NCBI RefSeq assembly: GCF_029836165.1
Contig: NZ_JAOEBG010000030.1
Coordinates: 1 to 64,000, forward strand
Length of the DNA: 64,000 bases
DNA from: Pseudomonas sp. GD04091
Lineage (GTDB): Bacteria > Pseudomonadota > Gammaproteobacteria > Pseudomonadales > Pseudomonadaceae
Reading direction: 5' to 3'
Shown: piece by piece, positions 1 through 7,199 of the stretch
Layout of the letters: every line of letters begins with the position of its first letter
Position numbering within the stretch: position 1 is the first letter of the stretch
Translations under genes and position numbers: made by a program
Notes under the pieces: generated by a model
What the model saw: the letters and a program-made list of their open reading frames with translations, nothing else
The model's database searches: none
What the model was told of the DNA's origin: nothing

Positions 1-24
1 GACACGAGGCCGCTCCTACAGGGG
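1..24. repeat. REP half-element at left edge
   Basis: The first bases match one arm of the REP family that recurs through the window (GACACAAGGCCGCTCCTACAG type, here with one change). The partner arm, if present, lies outside the window. Confidence 0.6.
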
Positions 25-39
25 CTGGACTCAAGGCAT

Positions 40-73
40 AAAAAAAGGGCCCGGAGCGTGCGCTCGGGCCCTT
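40..73 (-). terminator. Intrinsic terminator of aspA
   Basis: A GC-rich inverted repeat (45-58 with 61-73, one bulged G) is followed, read on the minus strand, by a run of seven T (A run at 40-46 on the plus strand). It lies about 60 bases beyond the aspA stop codon and is a textbook Rho-independent terminator. Confidence 0.85.
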
Positions 74-130
74 GAAAGGTTGAGAGGTGTCTAGTCCCTC
101 GACCTGGTGAGACTGTTTGCAGCGATCTGG

Positions 131-1555
131 TTACGCCTTCAGCGGAACCAGACGCGGAGCGATCATGTTTTCCGGACGCAGGATGTCGTTGAGCATCGCT
201 TCGTCCAGCAGCTGTTCCTCGCGCACCAGTTCCAGCACGCCGCGGCCGGTTTCCAGGGCGACGCGGGCGATACGGGTGGCGTTTTCGTAGCCGATGTACG
301 GGTTCAGGGCGGTGACCAGGCCGATCGAGTGCTCGACCAGTTCACGGCAGCGCTGTTCGTTGGCGGTGATGCCGACGATGCAGTGCTCGCGCAGCATGTC
401 CATGGCGCGTTGCAGCAGGCGGATCGAGTCGAAGATCTTGTAGGCGATCAGCGGTTCCATCACGTTCAGCTGCAGCTGGCCACCTTCGGCGGCGACGGTC
501 AGGGCCAGGTCGTTGCCCATGATGGCGAAGGCCACCTGGTTGACGGCTTCCGGGATCACCGGGTTGACCTTGCCTGGCATGATCGAGCTGCCCGGCTGGC
601 GCGCCGGCAGGTTGATCTCGTTGATGCCGGTGCGCGGGCCGCTGGACAGCAGGCGCAGGTCGTTGCAGATCTTCGACAGCTTGACCGCGGTGCGCTTGAG
701 CATGCCGGAGAACAGCACGAAGGCGCCCATGTCGGAGGTGGCTTCGATCAGGTCGGCGGCCGGGACCAGCGGCTGGCCGCTGATGGTCGCCAGGCGCTGC
801 ACGGCCAGGGCCTGGTAGCCTGGGTCGGCGTTGATGCCGGTGCCGATGGCGGTACCGCCCAGGTTGATTTCGGTCAGCAGTTCCGGGGCCAGCGAGCGCA
901 GGCGCTGCAGGTCTTCGGTCATGGTGGTGGCGAAGGCGCGGAATTCCTGGCCCAGAGTCATCGGTACGGCGTCCTGCAGCTGGGTGCGGCCCATCTTCAG
1001 TACGTGGTCGAATTCCTTGCCTTTGGCGGCGAAGGCCTGGATCAGGCTGTCGAGGCTGGCCAGCAGGGCGTCGTGGCCCAGCAGCAGACCCAGACGGATC
1101 GCGGTCGGGTAGGCGTCGTTGGTCGACTGCGCCATGTTCACGTCGTTGTTCGGGTGCAGGTACTGGTACTCACCTTTCTGGTGGCCCATGTGCTCCAGCG
1201 CGACGTTGGCGATGACTTCGTTGGCGTTCATGTTGGTGGAGGTGCCGGCACCGCCCTGGATCATGTCCACCACGAATTGTTCGTGGAAGTCACCCTTGAT
1301 CAGTCGGGCGCAGGCTGCGCTGATGGCAGCATGCTTGGCATCGCTCAGGTGCCCCAGCTCACGGTTGGCGTCGGCAGCGGCCTGCTTGACCATCGCCAGG
1401 CCGACTACCAGTTTCGGGTAGTGCGACAGCGGAACGCCGGAGAGGTGGAAGTTGTTGGCAGCGCGCAGGGTCTGGATGCCGTAGTAGGCATCGGCAGGGA
1501 CTTCAAGGGTACCAAGCAGATCTTTTTCGACGCGGAACGATGCAGCAGCGGACAT
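131..1555 (-). CDS. aspA: Aspartate ammonia-lyase (aspartase)
   Basis: Cytoplasmic enzyme that reversibly deaminates L-aspartate to fumarate and ammonia. The 474-residue product has the fumarase/aspartase superfamily signature GSSIMPGKVNP in its C-terminal third and the tract GRTQLQDAVP in the middle. Length is normal for a homotetrameric aspartase. I start at the ATG at 1555 (MSAAASFRVEKD), which matches the usual Pseudomonas N terminus; an in-frame ATG at 1567 would add four residues. A strong terminator follows. A LysR gene is divergent upstream and could regulate it, though nothing in the sequence proves that. Fumarase C and argininosuccinate lyase are relatives, but the overall sequence fits AspA best. 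Confidence 0.95.
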   Translation of the reverse strand: MSAAASFRVEKDLLGTLEVPADAYYGIQTLRAANNFHLSGVPLSHYPKLVVGLAMVKQAAADANRELGHLSDAKHAAISAACARLIKGDFHEQFVVDMIQGGAGTSTNMNANEVIANVALEHMGHQKGEYQYLHPNNDVNMAQSTNDAYPTAIRLGLLLGHDALLASLDSLIQAFAAKGKEFDHVLKMGRTQLQDAVPMTLGQEFRAFATTMTEDLQRLRSLAPELLTEINLGGTAIGTGINADPGYQALAVQRLATISGQPLVPAADLIEATSDMGAFVLFSGMLKRTAVKLSKICNDLRLLSSGPRTGINEINLPARQPGSSIMPGKVNPVIPEAVNQVAFAIMGNDLALTVAAEGGQLQLNVMEPLIAYKIFDSIRLLQRAMDMLREHCIVGITANEQRCRELVEHSIGLVTALNPYIGYENATRIARVALETGRGVLELVREEQLLDEAMLNDILRPENMIAPRLVPLKA

Positions 1556-1736
1556 GATGGATATCATCTCGATTTTGACCCGGCACCTGCCGGAATGGCG
1601 CCAATGCTAGGGCTGGCCGGATTTTGCGGCCAATGCTGTTGCACGCTAACCTATGCGCAAACGGCATACGGTTTGATGTGACGCCGATTGACAATCGAGC
1701 GTGTTCCATTTTGGTGCACGCGTTGCGGAGTAGTCG

Positions 1737-2666
1737 ATGAACCTCGAAAGCAAGTGGCTGGAAGATTTCAGTGCCCTGGCCTCCACCCGCAGTTTCTCCC
1801 AGGCGGCCGAACGCCGTTTCGTCACCCAGCCAGCGTTCAGTCGGCGCATACGCAGCCTGGAAGCAGCGCTGGGGTTGACCTTGGTGAATCGTTCCCGCAC
1901 GCCCATCGAGCTGACCGAGGCAGGACAGCTGTTCCTCGTCACCGCGCGCACCGTTGTCGACCAGTTGAGCGAAGTTCTCCGCCATTTGCATCACCTGGAA
2001 GGTGGCCAGGGCGAGGTGATCCAGGTGGCGGCGGCGCACTCGCTGGCATCGGGCTTTTTCCCCCGTTGGGTGGCCCAGTTGCGCAACGAAGGTCTGAACA
2101 TCGCCACCCGCCTGGTGGCCACCAACGTCGGGGATGCGGTGCATGCTCTACGCGAAGGCGGCTGCGACCTGATGCTCGCGTTCTACGACCCGGACGCGGC
2201 GCTGCAGATGGACGCCGAGATCTTCCCGTCGCTGCACATGGGCAACACCGAAATGCTGCCGGTGTGCGCGGTGGGCGCCGATGGCAAGCCGTTGTTCGAC
2301 CTAGAAGGCGAGGGCAGTGTGCCGCTGCTGGCCTACAGCGCTGGCGCCTTCCTCGGTCGTTCGGTCAACCTGCTGCTGCGTCAGCGCAACCTGCGCTATA
2401 CCACTGTCTATGAAACCGCGATGGCCGACAGTCTCAAGAGCATGGCGCTCGAAGGCATGGGCATCGCCTGGGTGCCGAAGCTGTCGATGCGCGGCGAGCT
2501 GGAGCGTGGCGAGCTGGCGATCTGCGGCGCCAGCCAGTGGCACGTGCCACTGGAAATCCGCCTGTACCGTTGCGCGCTGGTGCGCAAGGCCAACGTGCGG
2601 CTGCTGTGGCGCAAGCTTGAGGGTGGTTCAGTTGACCCGAAAGTCAGCCAAACCCCCGAAAAATAA
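1737..2666 (+). CDS. LysR-family regulator, HypT/YjiE-like
   Basis: DNA-binding transcriptional regulator of 309 residues. An N-terminal winged helix-turn-helix (about 8-65, with SFSQAAERRFVTQPAFSRRI) is followed by an effector domain (about 90-295). Long stretches (for example QPAFSRRIR and the AAAHSLASG segment) resemble enteric HypT/YjiE, the hypochlorite-responsive LysR protein, more than typical amino-acid LysR regulators, but the redox-active residues needed to claim that role cannot be judged here. GGAG at 1726-1729 serves as ribosome binding site. It is divergent from aspA across a 181-base spacer, the usual LysR layout, so aspA is the first target to consider. Confidence 0.85.
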   Translation: MNLESKWLEDFSALASTRSFSQAAERRFVTQPAFSRRIRSLEAALGLTLVNRSRTPIELTEAGQLFLVTARTVVDQLSEVLRHLHHLEGGQGEVIQVAAAHSLASGFFPRWVAQLRNEGLNIATRLVATNVGDAVHALREGGCDLMLAFYDPDAALQMDAEIFPSLHMGNTEMLPVCAVGADGKPLFDLEGEGSVPLLAYSAGAFLGRSVNLLLRQRNLRYTTVYETAMADSLKSMALEGMGIAWVPKLSMRGELERGELAICGASQWHVPLEIRLYRCALVRKANVRLLWRKLEGGSVDPKVSQTPEK

Positions 2667-2713
2667 GGCCGACAGTTGGTCGCCGGGGGTGCCGTGATCG
2701 CCTCGCGTTACGC

Positions 2714-2719
2714 TATACT
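2714..2719 (+). promoter_or_regulatory. -10 element of the purEK promoter
   Basis: TATACT within GCTATACTG is a near-consensus sigma-70/sigma-S -10 box, placed upstream of the structured purE leader. No good -35 box is visible at 17 bases. Transcription would start near 2726, giving a leader of about 110 bases. Confidence 0.6.
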
Positions 2720-2731
2720 GCGCGGCCCCTC

Positions 2732-2800
2732 GACCGGATAGATCCGGTCATGATCAGCAAACAAGCCACGCCGGTCGTCCCGCGTGGCTTGTTGTTTTTT
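2732..2800 (+). promoter_or_regulatory. purE leader: hairpin plus terminator/attenuator
   Basis: Two perfect hairpins lie between promoter and gene. Hairpin 1 pairs 2732-2738 with 2743-2749. Hairpin 2 pairs 2760-2771 with 2782-2793 (12 bp) and is followed by T6 at 2795-2800, a complete intrinsic terminator 38 bases before the purE start. CCGGTC occurs both in hairpin 1 (2744-2749) and at the terminator loop edge (2771-2776), so GACCGG (2732-2737) has two possible partners. It may terminate the LysR transcript, attenuate purEK, or both. I do not recognise a known riboswitch. Confidence 0.7.
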
Positions 2801-2837
2801 GACGCGCCCGCGGGCGCACAAGCGAAGAGGCTCGACG

Positions 2838-3329
2838 ATGAGTGCACTGGTTGGCGTGATCATGGGCTCCAAGTCCGATTGGTCCACCCTTAGCCACACC
2901 GCCGATATGCTGGAAAAACTCGGCATTCCCTACGAGGTGAAGGTGGTTTCCGCCCACCGGACCCCGGACCTGCTGTTCCAGTACGCCGAAGAGGCCGAAG
3001 GCCGCGGCATCGAGGTGATCATCGCTGGTGCCGGTGGCGCCGCCCACCTGCCGGGCATGTGCGCCGCCAAGACCCACCTGCCGGTGCTGGGCGTGCCGGT
3101 GCAGTCGTCGATGCTCTCGGGCGTCGACTCGCTGCTGTCGATCGTGCAGATGCCGGCGGGCGTGCCCGTTGCCACCTTGGCTATCGGCAAGGCTGGCGCG
3201 ATCAACGCCGCGCTGCTCTCGGCGAGCATTCTCGGCGCCAAGTACCCGCAGTTCCACGCGGCGCTCAAGCAATTCCGCACGGAGCAGACCGACACCGTGC
3301 TGGACAATCCAGACCCGCGGCAGGCTTGA
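2838..3329 (+). CDS. purE: N5-carboxyaminoimidazole ribonucleotide mutase
   Basis: Cytoplasmic mutase converting N5-CAIR to CAIR in de novo purine synthesis. The 163-residue protein shows the family phosphate-binding and active-site motifs GSKSDW near residue 11 and SAHRTP near 43. The ATG at 2838 follows AGAGG at 2826-2830, and MSALVGVIMGSKSD is the expected PurE N terminus. The upstream in-frame extension would run through the terminator hairpin and is rejected. The purK start lies 10 bases beyond its stop, so the pair is one transcription unit supplying the two-step carboxylation of AIR. Confidence 0.97.
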   Translation: MSALVGVIMGSKSDWSTLSHTADMLEKLGIPYEVKVVSAHRTPDLLFQYAEEAEGRGIEVIIAGAGGAAHLPGMCAAKTHLPVLGVPVQSSMLSGVDSLLSIVQMPAGVPVATLAIGKAGAINAALLSASILGAKYPQFHAALKQFRTEQTDTVLDNPDPRQA

Positions 3330-3339
3330 GGCTGACGAC

Positions 3340-4422
3340 ATGAAGATCGGTGTAATCGGTGGTGGCCAGCTGGGCCGCATGCTGGCCCTGGCGGGCACTC
3401 CGCTGGGCATGAACTTCGCCTTCCTCGACCCGGCCCCGGACGCCTGCGCCGCCCCGCTGGGCGAGCACCTGCGCGCCGACTACGGCGACCAGGACCACTT
3501 GCGCCAGCTGGCCGACGAGGTCGACCTGGTGACCTTCGAGTTCGAAAGCGTGCCGGCCGAGACGGTCGCTTTCCTCTCGCAGTTCGTGCCGGTCTACCCG
3601 AGCGCCGAGGCTCTGCGTATCGCTCGCGACCGCCTGTTCGAGAAGAGCATGTTCCGCGACCTGGGGATTCCGACCCCGGCCTTCGCCGACATCCTTTCGC
3701 AGGAAGACCTGGACGCCGCCGTCGCCAGCATCGGCCTGCCGGCCGTGCTCAAGACTCGCACCCTGGGCTATGACGGCAAGGGCCAGAAGGTCTTGCGCAA
3801 GCCCGAGGATGTGGTTGGCACCTTTGCCGAGCTGGGCAGCGTACCGTGCCTGCTGGAGGGCTTCGTGCCGTTCACCGGCGAAGTGTCGCTGGTGGCCGTA
3901 CGTGCCCGCGATGGCGAAACCCGCTTCTACCCGCTGGTGCACAACACCCACGACAGCGGCATCCTGCGCCTGTCGGTGGCCAGCGTTGCCCACCCGCTGC
4001 AAGCGCTGGCCGAAGACTACGTCGGTCGTGTCCTGCAGAAGCTGGACTATGTCGGTGTGATGGCGTTCGAGTTCTTCGAAGTCGACGGCGGCCTGAAGGC
4101 CAACGAGATCGCCCCGCGGGTGCACAACTCCGGGCACTGGACCATCGAAGGCAGCGAGTGCAGCCAGTTCGAAAACCACCTGCGTGCCGTGGCCGGGCTG
4201 CCGCTGGGTTCGACCGCCAAGGTCGGCGAGAGCGCCATGCTCAACTTCATCGGCGAAGTACCGGCGGTGGACAAGGTCGTGGCCATCGACGACTGTCACC
4301 TGCACCACTACGGCAAGGCCTTCAAGGTCGGGCGCAAGGTCGGTCACGCCACCCTGCGCTGCGCCGATATGGCCACCCTCAAGGCCAAGATTGCCGAGGT
4401 AGAGGCTCTGATCGCCGGCTGA
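3340..4422 (+). CDS. purK: N5-carboxyaminoimidazole ribonucleotide synthase
   Basis: ATP-grasp enzyme that joins bicarbonate to AIR to give N5-CAIR, the substrate of the adjacent PurE. The 360-residue protein has an N-terminal Rossmann-like segment (MKIGVIGGGQLGRM), the ATP-grasp core (about 100-290, with KTRTLGYDGKGQ) and NEIAPRVHNSGHWT near residue 253, typical of PurK. Start chosen at ATG 3340, just after purE; a longer frame opens inside purE but would overlap it. A hairpin at 4460-4492 probably ends the transcript. Confidence 0.97.
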   Translation: MKIGVIGGGQLGRMLALAGTPLGMNFAFLDPAPDACAAPLGEHLRADYGDQDHLRQLADEVDLVTFEFESVPAETVAFLSQFVPVYPSAEALRIARDRLFEKSMFRDLGIPTPAFADILSQEDLDAAVASIGLPAVLKTRTLGYDGKGQKVLRKPEDVVGTFAELGSVPCLLEGFVPFTGEVSLVAVRARDGETRFYPLVHNTHDSGILRLSVASVAHPLQALAEDYVGRVLQKLDYVGVMAFEFFEVDGGLKANEIAPRVHNSGHWTIEGSECSQFENHLRAVAGLPLGSTAKVGESAMLNFIGEVPAVDKVVAIDDCHLHHYGKAFKVGRKVGHATLRCADMATLKAKIAEVEALIAG

Positions 4423-4459
4423 TCGAACTTCTGCCCGGCAATTGCCCTCTGAAATGGCG

Positions 4460-4500
4460 ACAAGCCAAAGCGCTGTCTAGGCTTTGGCTTGTTTCACTTT
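4460..4500 (+). terminator. Terminator after purK, close to next start
   Basis: Perfect 12-bp stem (4460-4471 with 4481-4492) followed by TTTCACTTT. It lies only 27 bases before the next start codon. The outer ACAAGCC/GGCTTGT pairs are the same as in the terminator ahead of purE. CTAGGCT at 4478-4484, inside the hairpin, resembles -10 boxes seen elsewhere in the window and may start the downstream gene. Confidence 0.7.
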
Positions 4501-4518
4501 CACCACAGAGGGATTGTC

Positions 4519-4764
4519 ATGGGCATCATTGGAACCATCTTCATCGGCCTGATCGTCGGCCTGCTGGCGCGTTTCCTGAAACCGGGAGACGACAGCATGG
4601 GCTGGATCATGACCATCCTCCTTGGCATCGCCGGATCCCTGGCCGCTACCTATGGCGGACAAGCCCTGGGCATCTATCAGGCCGGGCAGGCGGCGGGCTT
4701 CTTCGGCGCCCTGGTGGGCGCCATCATCCTTCTGGTGATCTACGGCTTCATCAAGAAGAACTGA
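4519..4764 (+). CDS. GlsB/YeaQ/YmgE-family membrane protein
   Basis: Small inner-membrane protein of 81 residues with three predicted hydrophobic segments (about 2-20, 29-47, 56-78) separated by glycine-rich turns. It belongs to the transglycosylase-associated/YeaQ family, whose members are often stress-induced; the biochemical role is unknown. ATG 4519 follows AGAGGG; an ATG ten codons earlier lacks a ribosome binding site. It sits directly behind the purK terminator, so it probably has its own promoter. Confidence 0.85.
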   Translation: MGIIGTIFIGLIVGLLARFLKPGDDSMGWIMTILLGIAGSLAATYGGQALGIYQAGQAAGFFGALVGAIILLVIYGFIKKN

Positions 4765-4815
4765 ACACAGGCTAGAATGCCCGGCAATTCACTCCCTGAG
4801 TTGCCGAGCATTCCC

Positions 4816-5349
4816 ATGCGTGCGTTATTCCTCATCCCATTGCTGCTGGCCAGCGCCCTGGCCCATGCCGAACTGCCCGAGACCGACTGGCTGGAACTGA
4901 TGCCCAAGTCGGACCAGAAGGCCCTCGAGCAGATGCCCGAGATCGATCACGACTCCCCGGAAGCCCAGGGCACCTTCACCGCCAAGGGTGGCTTGAAACA
5001 GAGCAAGGGCCTGCCGGCGGTGATGTATTCGACCAAGACGGTGGCCGCGATGAACGGCAGGCAGATCCGCCTGGGCGGTTATCCGGTACCGCTGGAAAGC
5101 GATGCCAAGGGCAACAGCACGCTGTTCTTCCTGGTGCCGTACCCGGGTGCGTGCATCCATGTGCCGCCGCCGCCGCCGAACCAGTTGGTGCTGGTGCGCT
5201 ATCCGAAGGGGCTGAAGATCGACGATATCTACACGCCGTTGTGGGTGACCGGCACCTTGAAGGTTGAGAAGGTCAGCAATGACCTGGCGGACGCGGCGTA
5301 TGCGCTGCAGGCGGGGCAGGTGAGGGTGGTGGAGGATGCCGACCTGTAA
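4816..5349 (+). CDS. Secreted DUF3299-type protein
   Basis: Protein of 177 residues with a clear Sec signal peptide (MRALFLIPLLLASALAHA, cleavage before ELPETDW), so probably periplasmic. The mature part matches the DUF3299 family as I remember it, with GGYPVPLE and PGACIHVPPPPPNQ as landmarks; the Cys-His pair in PGACIH may bind metal. Function unknown. The ATG at 4816 is chosen because it places the signal peptide at the N terminus; the ribosome binding site is weak. It lies 51 bases after the YeaQ-like gene on the same strand and ends at a REP pair. Confidence 0.75.
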   Translation: MRALFLIPLLLASALAHAELPETDWLELMPKSDQKALEQMPEIDHDSPEAQGTFTAKGGLKQSKGLPAVMYSTKTVAAMNGRQIRLGGYPVPLESDAKGNSTLFFLVPYPGACIHVPPPPPNQLVLVRYPKGLKIDDIYTPLWVTGTLKVEKVSNDLADAAYALQAGQVRVVEDADL

Positions 5350-5358
5350 CGCATTCTG

Positions 5359-5459
5359 GGGCTGCTTTGCAGCCCATCGCGACACAAGGCCGCTCCCACA
5401 GGGATCACGCGAGTCCTGTGGGAGCGGCCTTGTGTCGCGAAAGGACCGCGTAGCGGTCC
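5359..5459. repeat. REP pair, arms inside, mini-hairpins outside
   Basis: Perfect 25-bp arms (5378-5402 and 5415-5439) form a long hairpin, flanked by mini-hairpins GGGCTGC-TTT-GCAGCCC (5359-5375) and GGACCGC-GTA-GCGGTCC (5443-5459). It separates two convergent genes and can act as a bidirectional terminator. Confidence 0.9.
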
Positions 5460-5467
5460 CGGCAACC

Positions 5468-6364
5468 TCAGAGCACTTCGCTACCGATCGCCACGCTCAT
5501 CGCATGACTCGCCCCCGGCTTGAGCACCACCACATCATCCAGCACATTCGCCGTCTCGATGCAAAGCATCCGCTGCCAGCCATCGTCGGCCATGTCCGGC
5601 AGGTCGCGGGCGCGCTCGGTCCACGGGTTCCAGATCACCGCGGTGCGTGAGCCGCCGGCCTGCAGGGTGATGCGGCGGTTCCAGTGTGGATCGACGATGG
5701 CCAGGCGCTCGGGTGCGTTCAGGTAGATGCGGTCGGTCTCGCCCGCGAAGCCCAGGTTGCCTTGCTGCGTGCGCCGCTCCCAGTTGGCCAGGGTCTCGAT
5801 GTAACCAAGACCATCGACACCCTCCACCTGCACCTGGCGCACGTCGCTCACGGCGAAGTAGCTATGCAGGGCCTGGCTCAGGGTGACGCTGTCGTTGCCG
5901 AGGTTGTAGCTGGTGAGCGTCAACTTCAGGTGGGCGCCCAACGTCACCTGCAGTTTCAGCTCCACTTCGTGGGGCCAACCCGGCAGGTCGCCCTGGGCTT
6001 CGGGCAGGGTGAATTCGATCAGTAGCTGGTCGCCGGCTTCCTCGACCCCCAGTAGCTGCCAGTCCCGACCGCGCACCAGGCCATGGGCTGGCGCCTGTTC
6101 GCCCTGGTACATGGCTTTGACCGAATCGGGGTTGCGCTCGAAGATGCCGAACCAGGGCCAGCACACCGGGGCCCCGGCGCGCACCGACTTGCCCTGGCGA
6201 AAGATGGCCTGGTCGCTCAACCACAGCAGCGGTGGCTCGTCGAGGCGCTGATAGCTCAGCACCTGGGCGCCCTGTTGGGCAATCAGTAGTTCGGCAGTAT
6301 CGCTGGTGATGCGCCAGCAGTTGAGTTCGCCGTGAAGCTCGGTCTCGACCGTGAAGTTAGCCAT
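5468..6364 (-). CDS. D-hexose-6-phosphate mutarotase
   Basis: Probable glucose-6-phosphate 1-epimerase (YeaD family, aldose-1-epimerase fold) interconverting alpha and beta anomers of hexose 6-phosphates in the cytoplasm. The 298-residue protein shows RAGAPVCWPWFG near 62, PAHGLVRGRDW near 91 with the likely catalytic histidine, and QALHSYFAVSD near 162, all family landmarks. Start at ATG 6364. Its 3' end abuts a REP pair. The acyl-CoA thioesterase lies 73 bases upstream on the same strand. Confidence 0.9.
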   Translation of the reverse strand: MANFTVETELHGELNCWRITSDTAELLIAQQGAQVLSYQRLDEPPLLWLSDQAIFRQGKSVRAGAPVCWPWFGIFERNPDSVKAMYQGEQAPAHGLVRGRDWQLLGVEEAGDQLLIEFTLPEAQGDLPGWPHEVELKLQVTLGAHLKLTLTSYNLGNDSVTLSQALHSYFAVSDVRQVQVEGVDGLGYIETLANWERRTQQGNLGFAGETDRIYLNAPERLAIVDPHWNRRITLQAGGSRTAVIWNPWTERARDLPDMADDGWQRMLCIETANVLDDVVVLKPGASHAMSVAIGSEVL

Positions 6365-6437
6365 TGCGCTCGTCTCATTGATTGTCTGTCAGGCCGTTGG
6401 ACCCGGTGACGTGCAATGAGTTTACCGCTCGCCTGGC

Positions 6438-6836
6438 TCAGCGACGAGGCACCGAGCGGGTGCGACCACTGCCATCGATGGCGACGAACACGAACACCGC
6501 CTCGGTGACCTTGCGCCATTCGCTGGACAGCGGGTCGTCGCTCCACACCTCGACCATCATCTGGATCGAGCTGCGGCCGATTTCCAGGGTCTGGGTATAG
6601 AAGGACAATTGCGCGCCCACGGCCACCGGGACCAGGAAGGCCATGCGGTCGATGGCCACCGTGGCCACCCGGCCACCGGCGACGCGGCTGGCCATGGCGG
6701 TGCCGGCGAGGTCCATCTGGGCGACCAGCCAGCCACCGAAGATATCGCCAAAACCGTTGGTTTCGCGCGGTAGCGCGGTGATCTGCAAGGCCAGGTCGCC
6801 TTGCGGGATAGGATCTTCTTGTTCGAGCTCAATCAT
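6438..6836 (-). CDS. Acyl-CoA thioesterase, YciA-like hotdog
   Basis: Hotdog-fold thioesterase of 132 residues, likely hydrolysing acyl-CoAs in the cytoplasm. NGFGDIFGGWLVAQMDLAG (about 27-45) contains the aspartate-bearing helix start typical of the YciA/BACH group, and VAIDRMAFLVPV follows. Start chosen at the ATG at 6836, giving MIELEQEDPIPQGDLALQ, usual for this family; the open frame continues far upstream but that part lies antisense to the MFS gene and is not coding. The physiological substrate is unknown. Confidence 0.88.
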   Translation of the reverse strand: MIELEQEDPIPQGDLALQITALPRETNGFGDIFGGWLVAQMDLAGTAMASRVAGGRVATVAIDRMAFLVPVAVGAQLSFYTQTLEIGRSSIQMMVEVWSDDPLSSEWRKVTEAVFVFVAIDGSGRTRSVPRR

Positions 6837-6988
6837 GCCGTGGGGCCTCTGACCCGTAACGCTTCGTTGGTGGCGCAGTAACGGACGCCGTAAAAACGAT
6901 TCAGCAACGCGCATACTACGCTGATTTCGCTTCGGGGCGGCCAAAGGGAGACTCTGCGAAACAGTCTGACGATACGACACGACGTTTT

Positions 6989-7008
6989 CGCACAATATCC
7001 CTTGTGCG
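6989..7008. promoter_or_regulatory. Perfect palindrome, possible operator
   Basis: CGCACAA, six bases, TTGTGCG: a perfect 7-bp inverted repeat in the 363-base divergent spacer (6837-7199) between thioesterase and MFS genes. No T run follows, so it looks more like a protein-binding site than a terminator. The rest of the spacer holds A+T-rich stretches (7035-7050) but no convincing promoter pair or small gene that I can support. Confidence 0.4.
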
Positions 7009-7199
7009 GAGCAACCTTTTCCTACGAGCGGGCAGTATATATACCCACAAAGCCAGCGACGACCGTGCATTGATGAATATCTGTAGGGATTTTGTACCGC
7101 TATGAGCGCGGTTCGGCAATTTGCTATCTTCGCTGCCTGACCATTCCAGAAGCCGCACGCCAAGCGGCCTGCATACCTACAAGAAGAGAACGAACAGCG

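Noticed and set aside
1688..1736. TTGACA before the LysR gene as a strong promoter
   Set aside because: A perfect -35 is present at 1688-1693, but no acceptable -10 lies 16-18 bases downstream.
2750..2840. Possible leader peptide starting at ATG 2750 in the purE leader
   Set aside because: No Shine-Dalgarno, no run of regulatory codons, and it reads on out of frame into purE.
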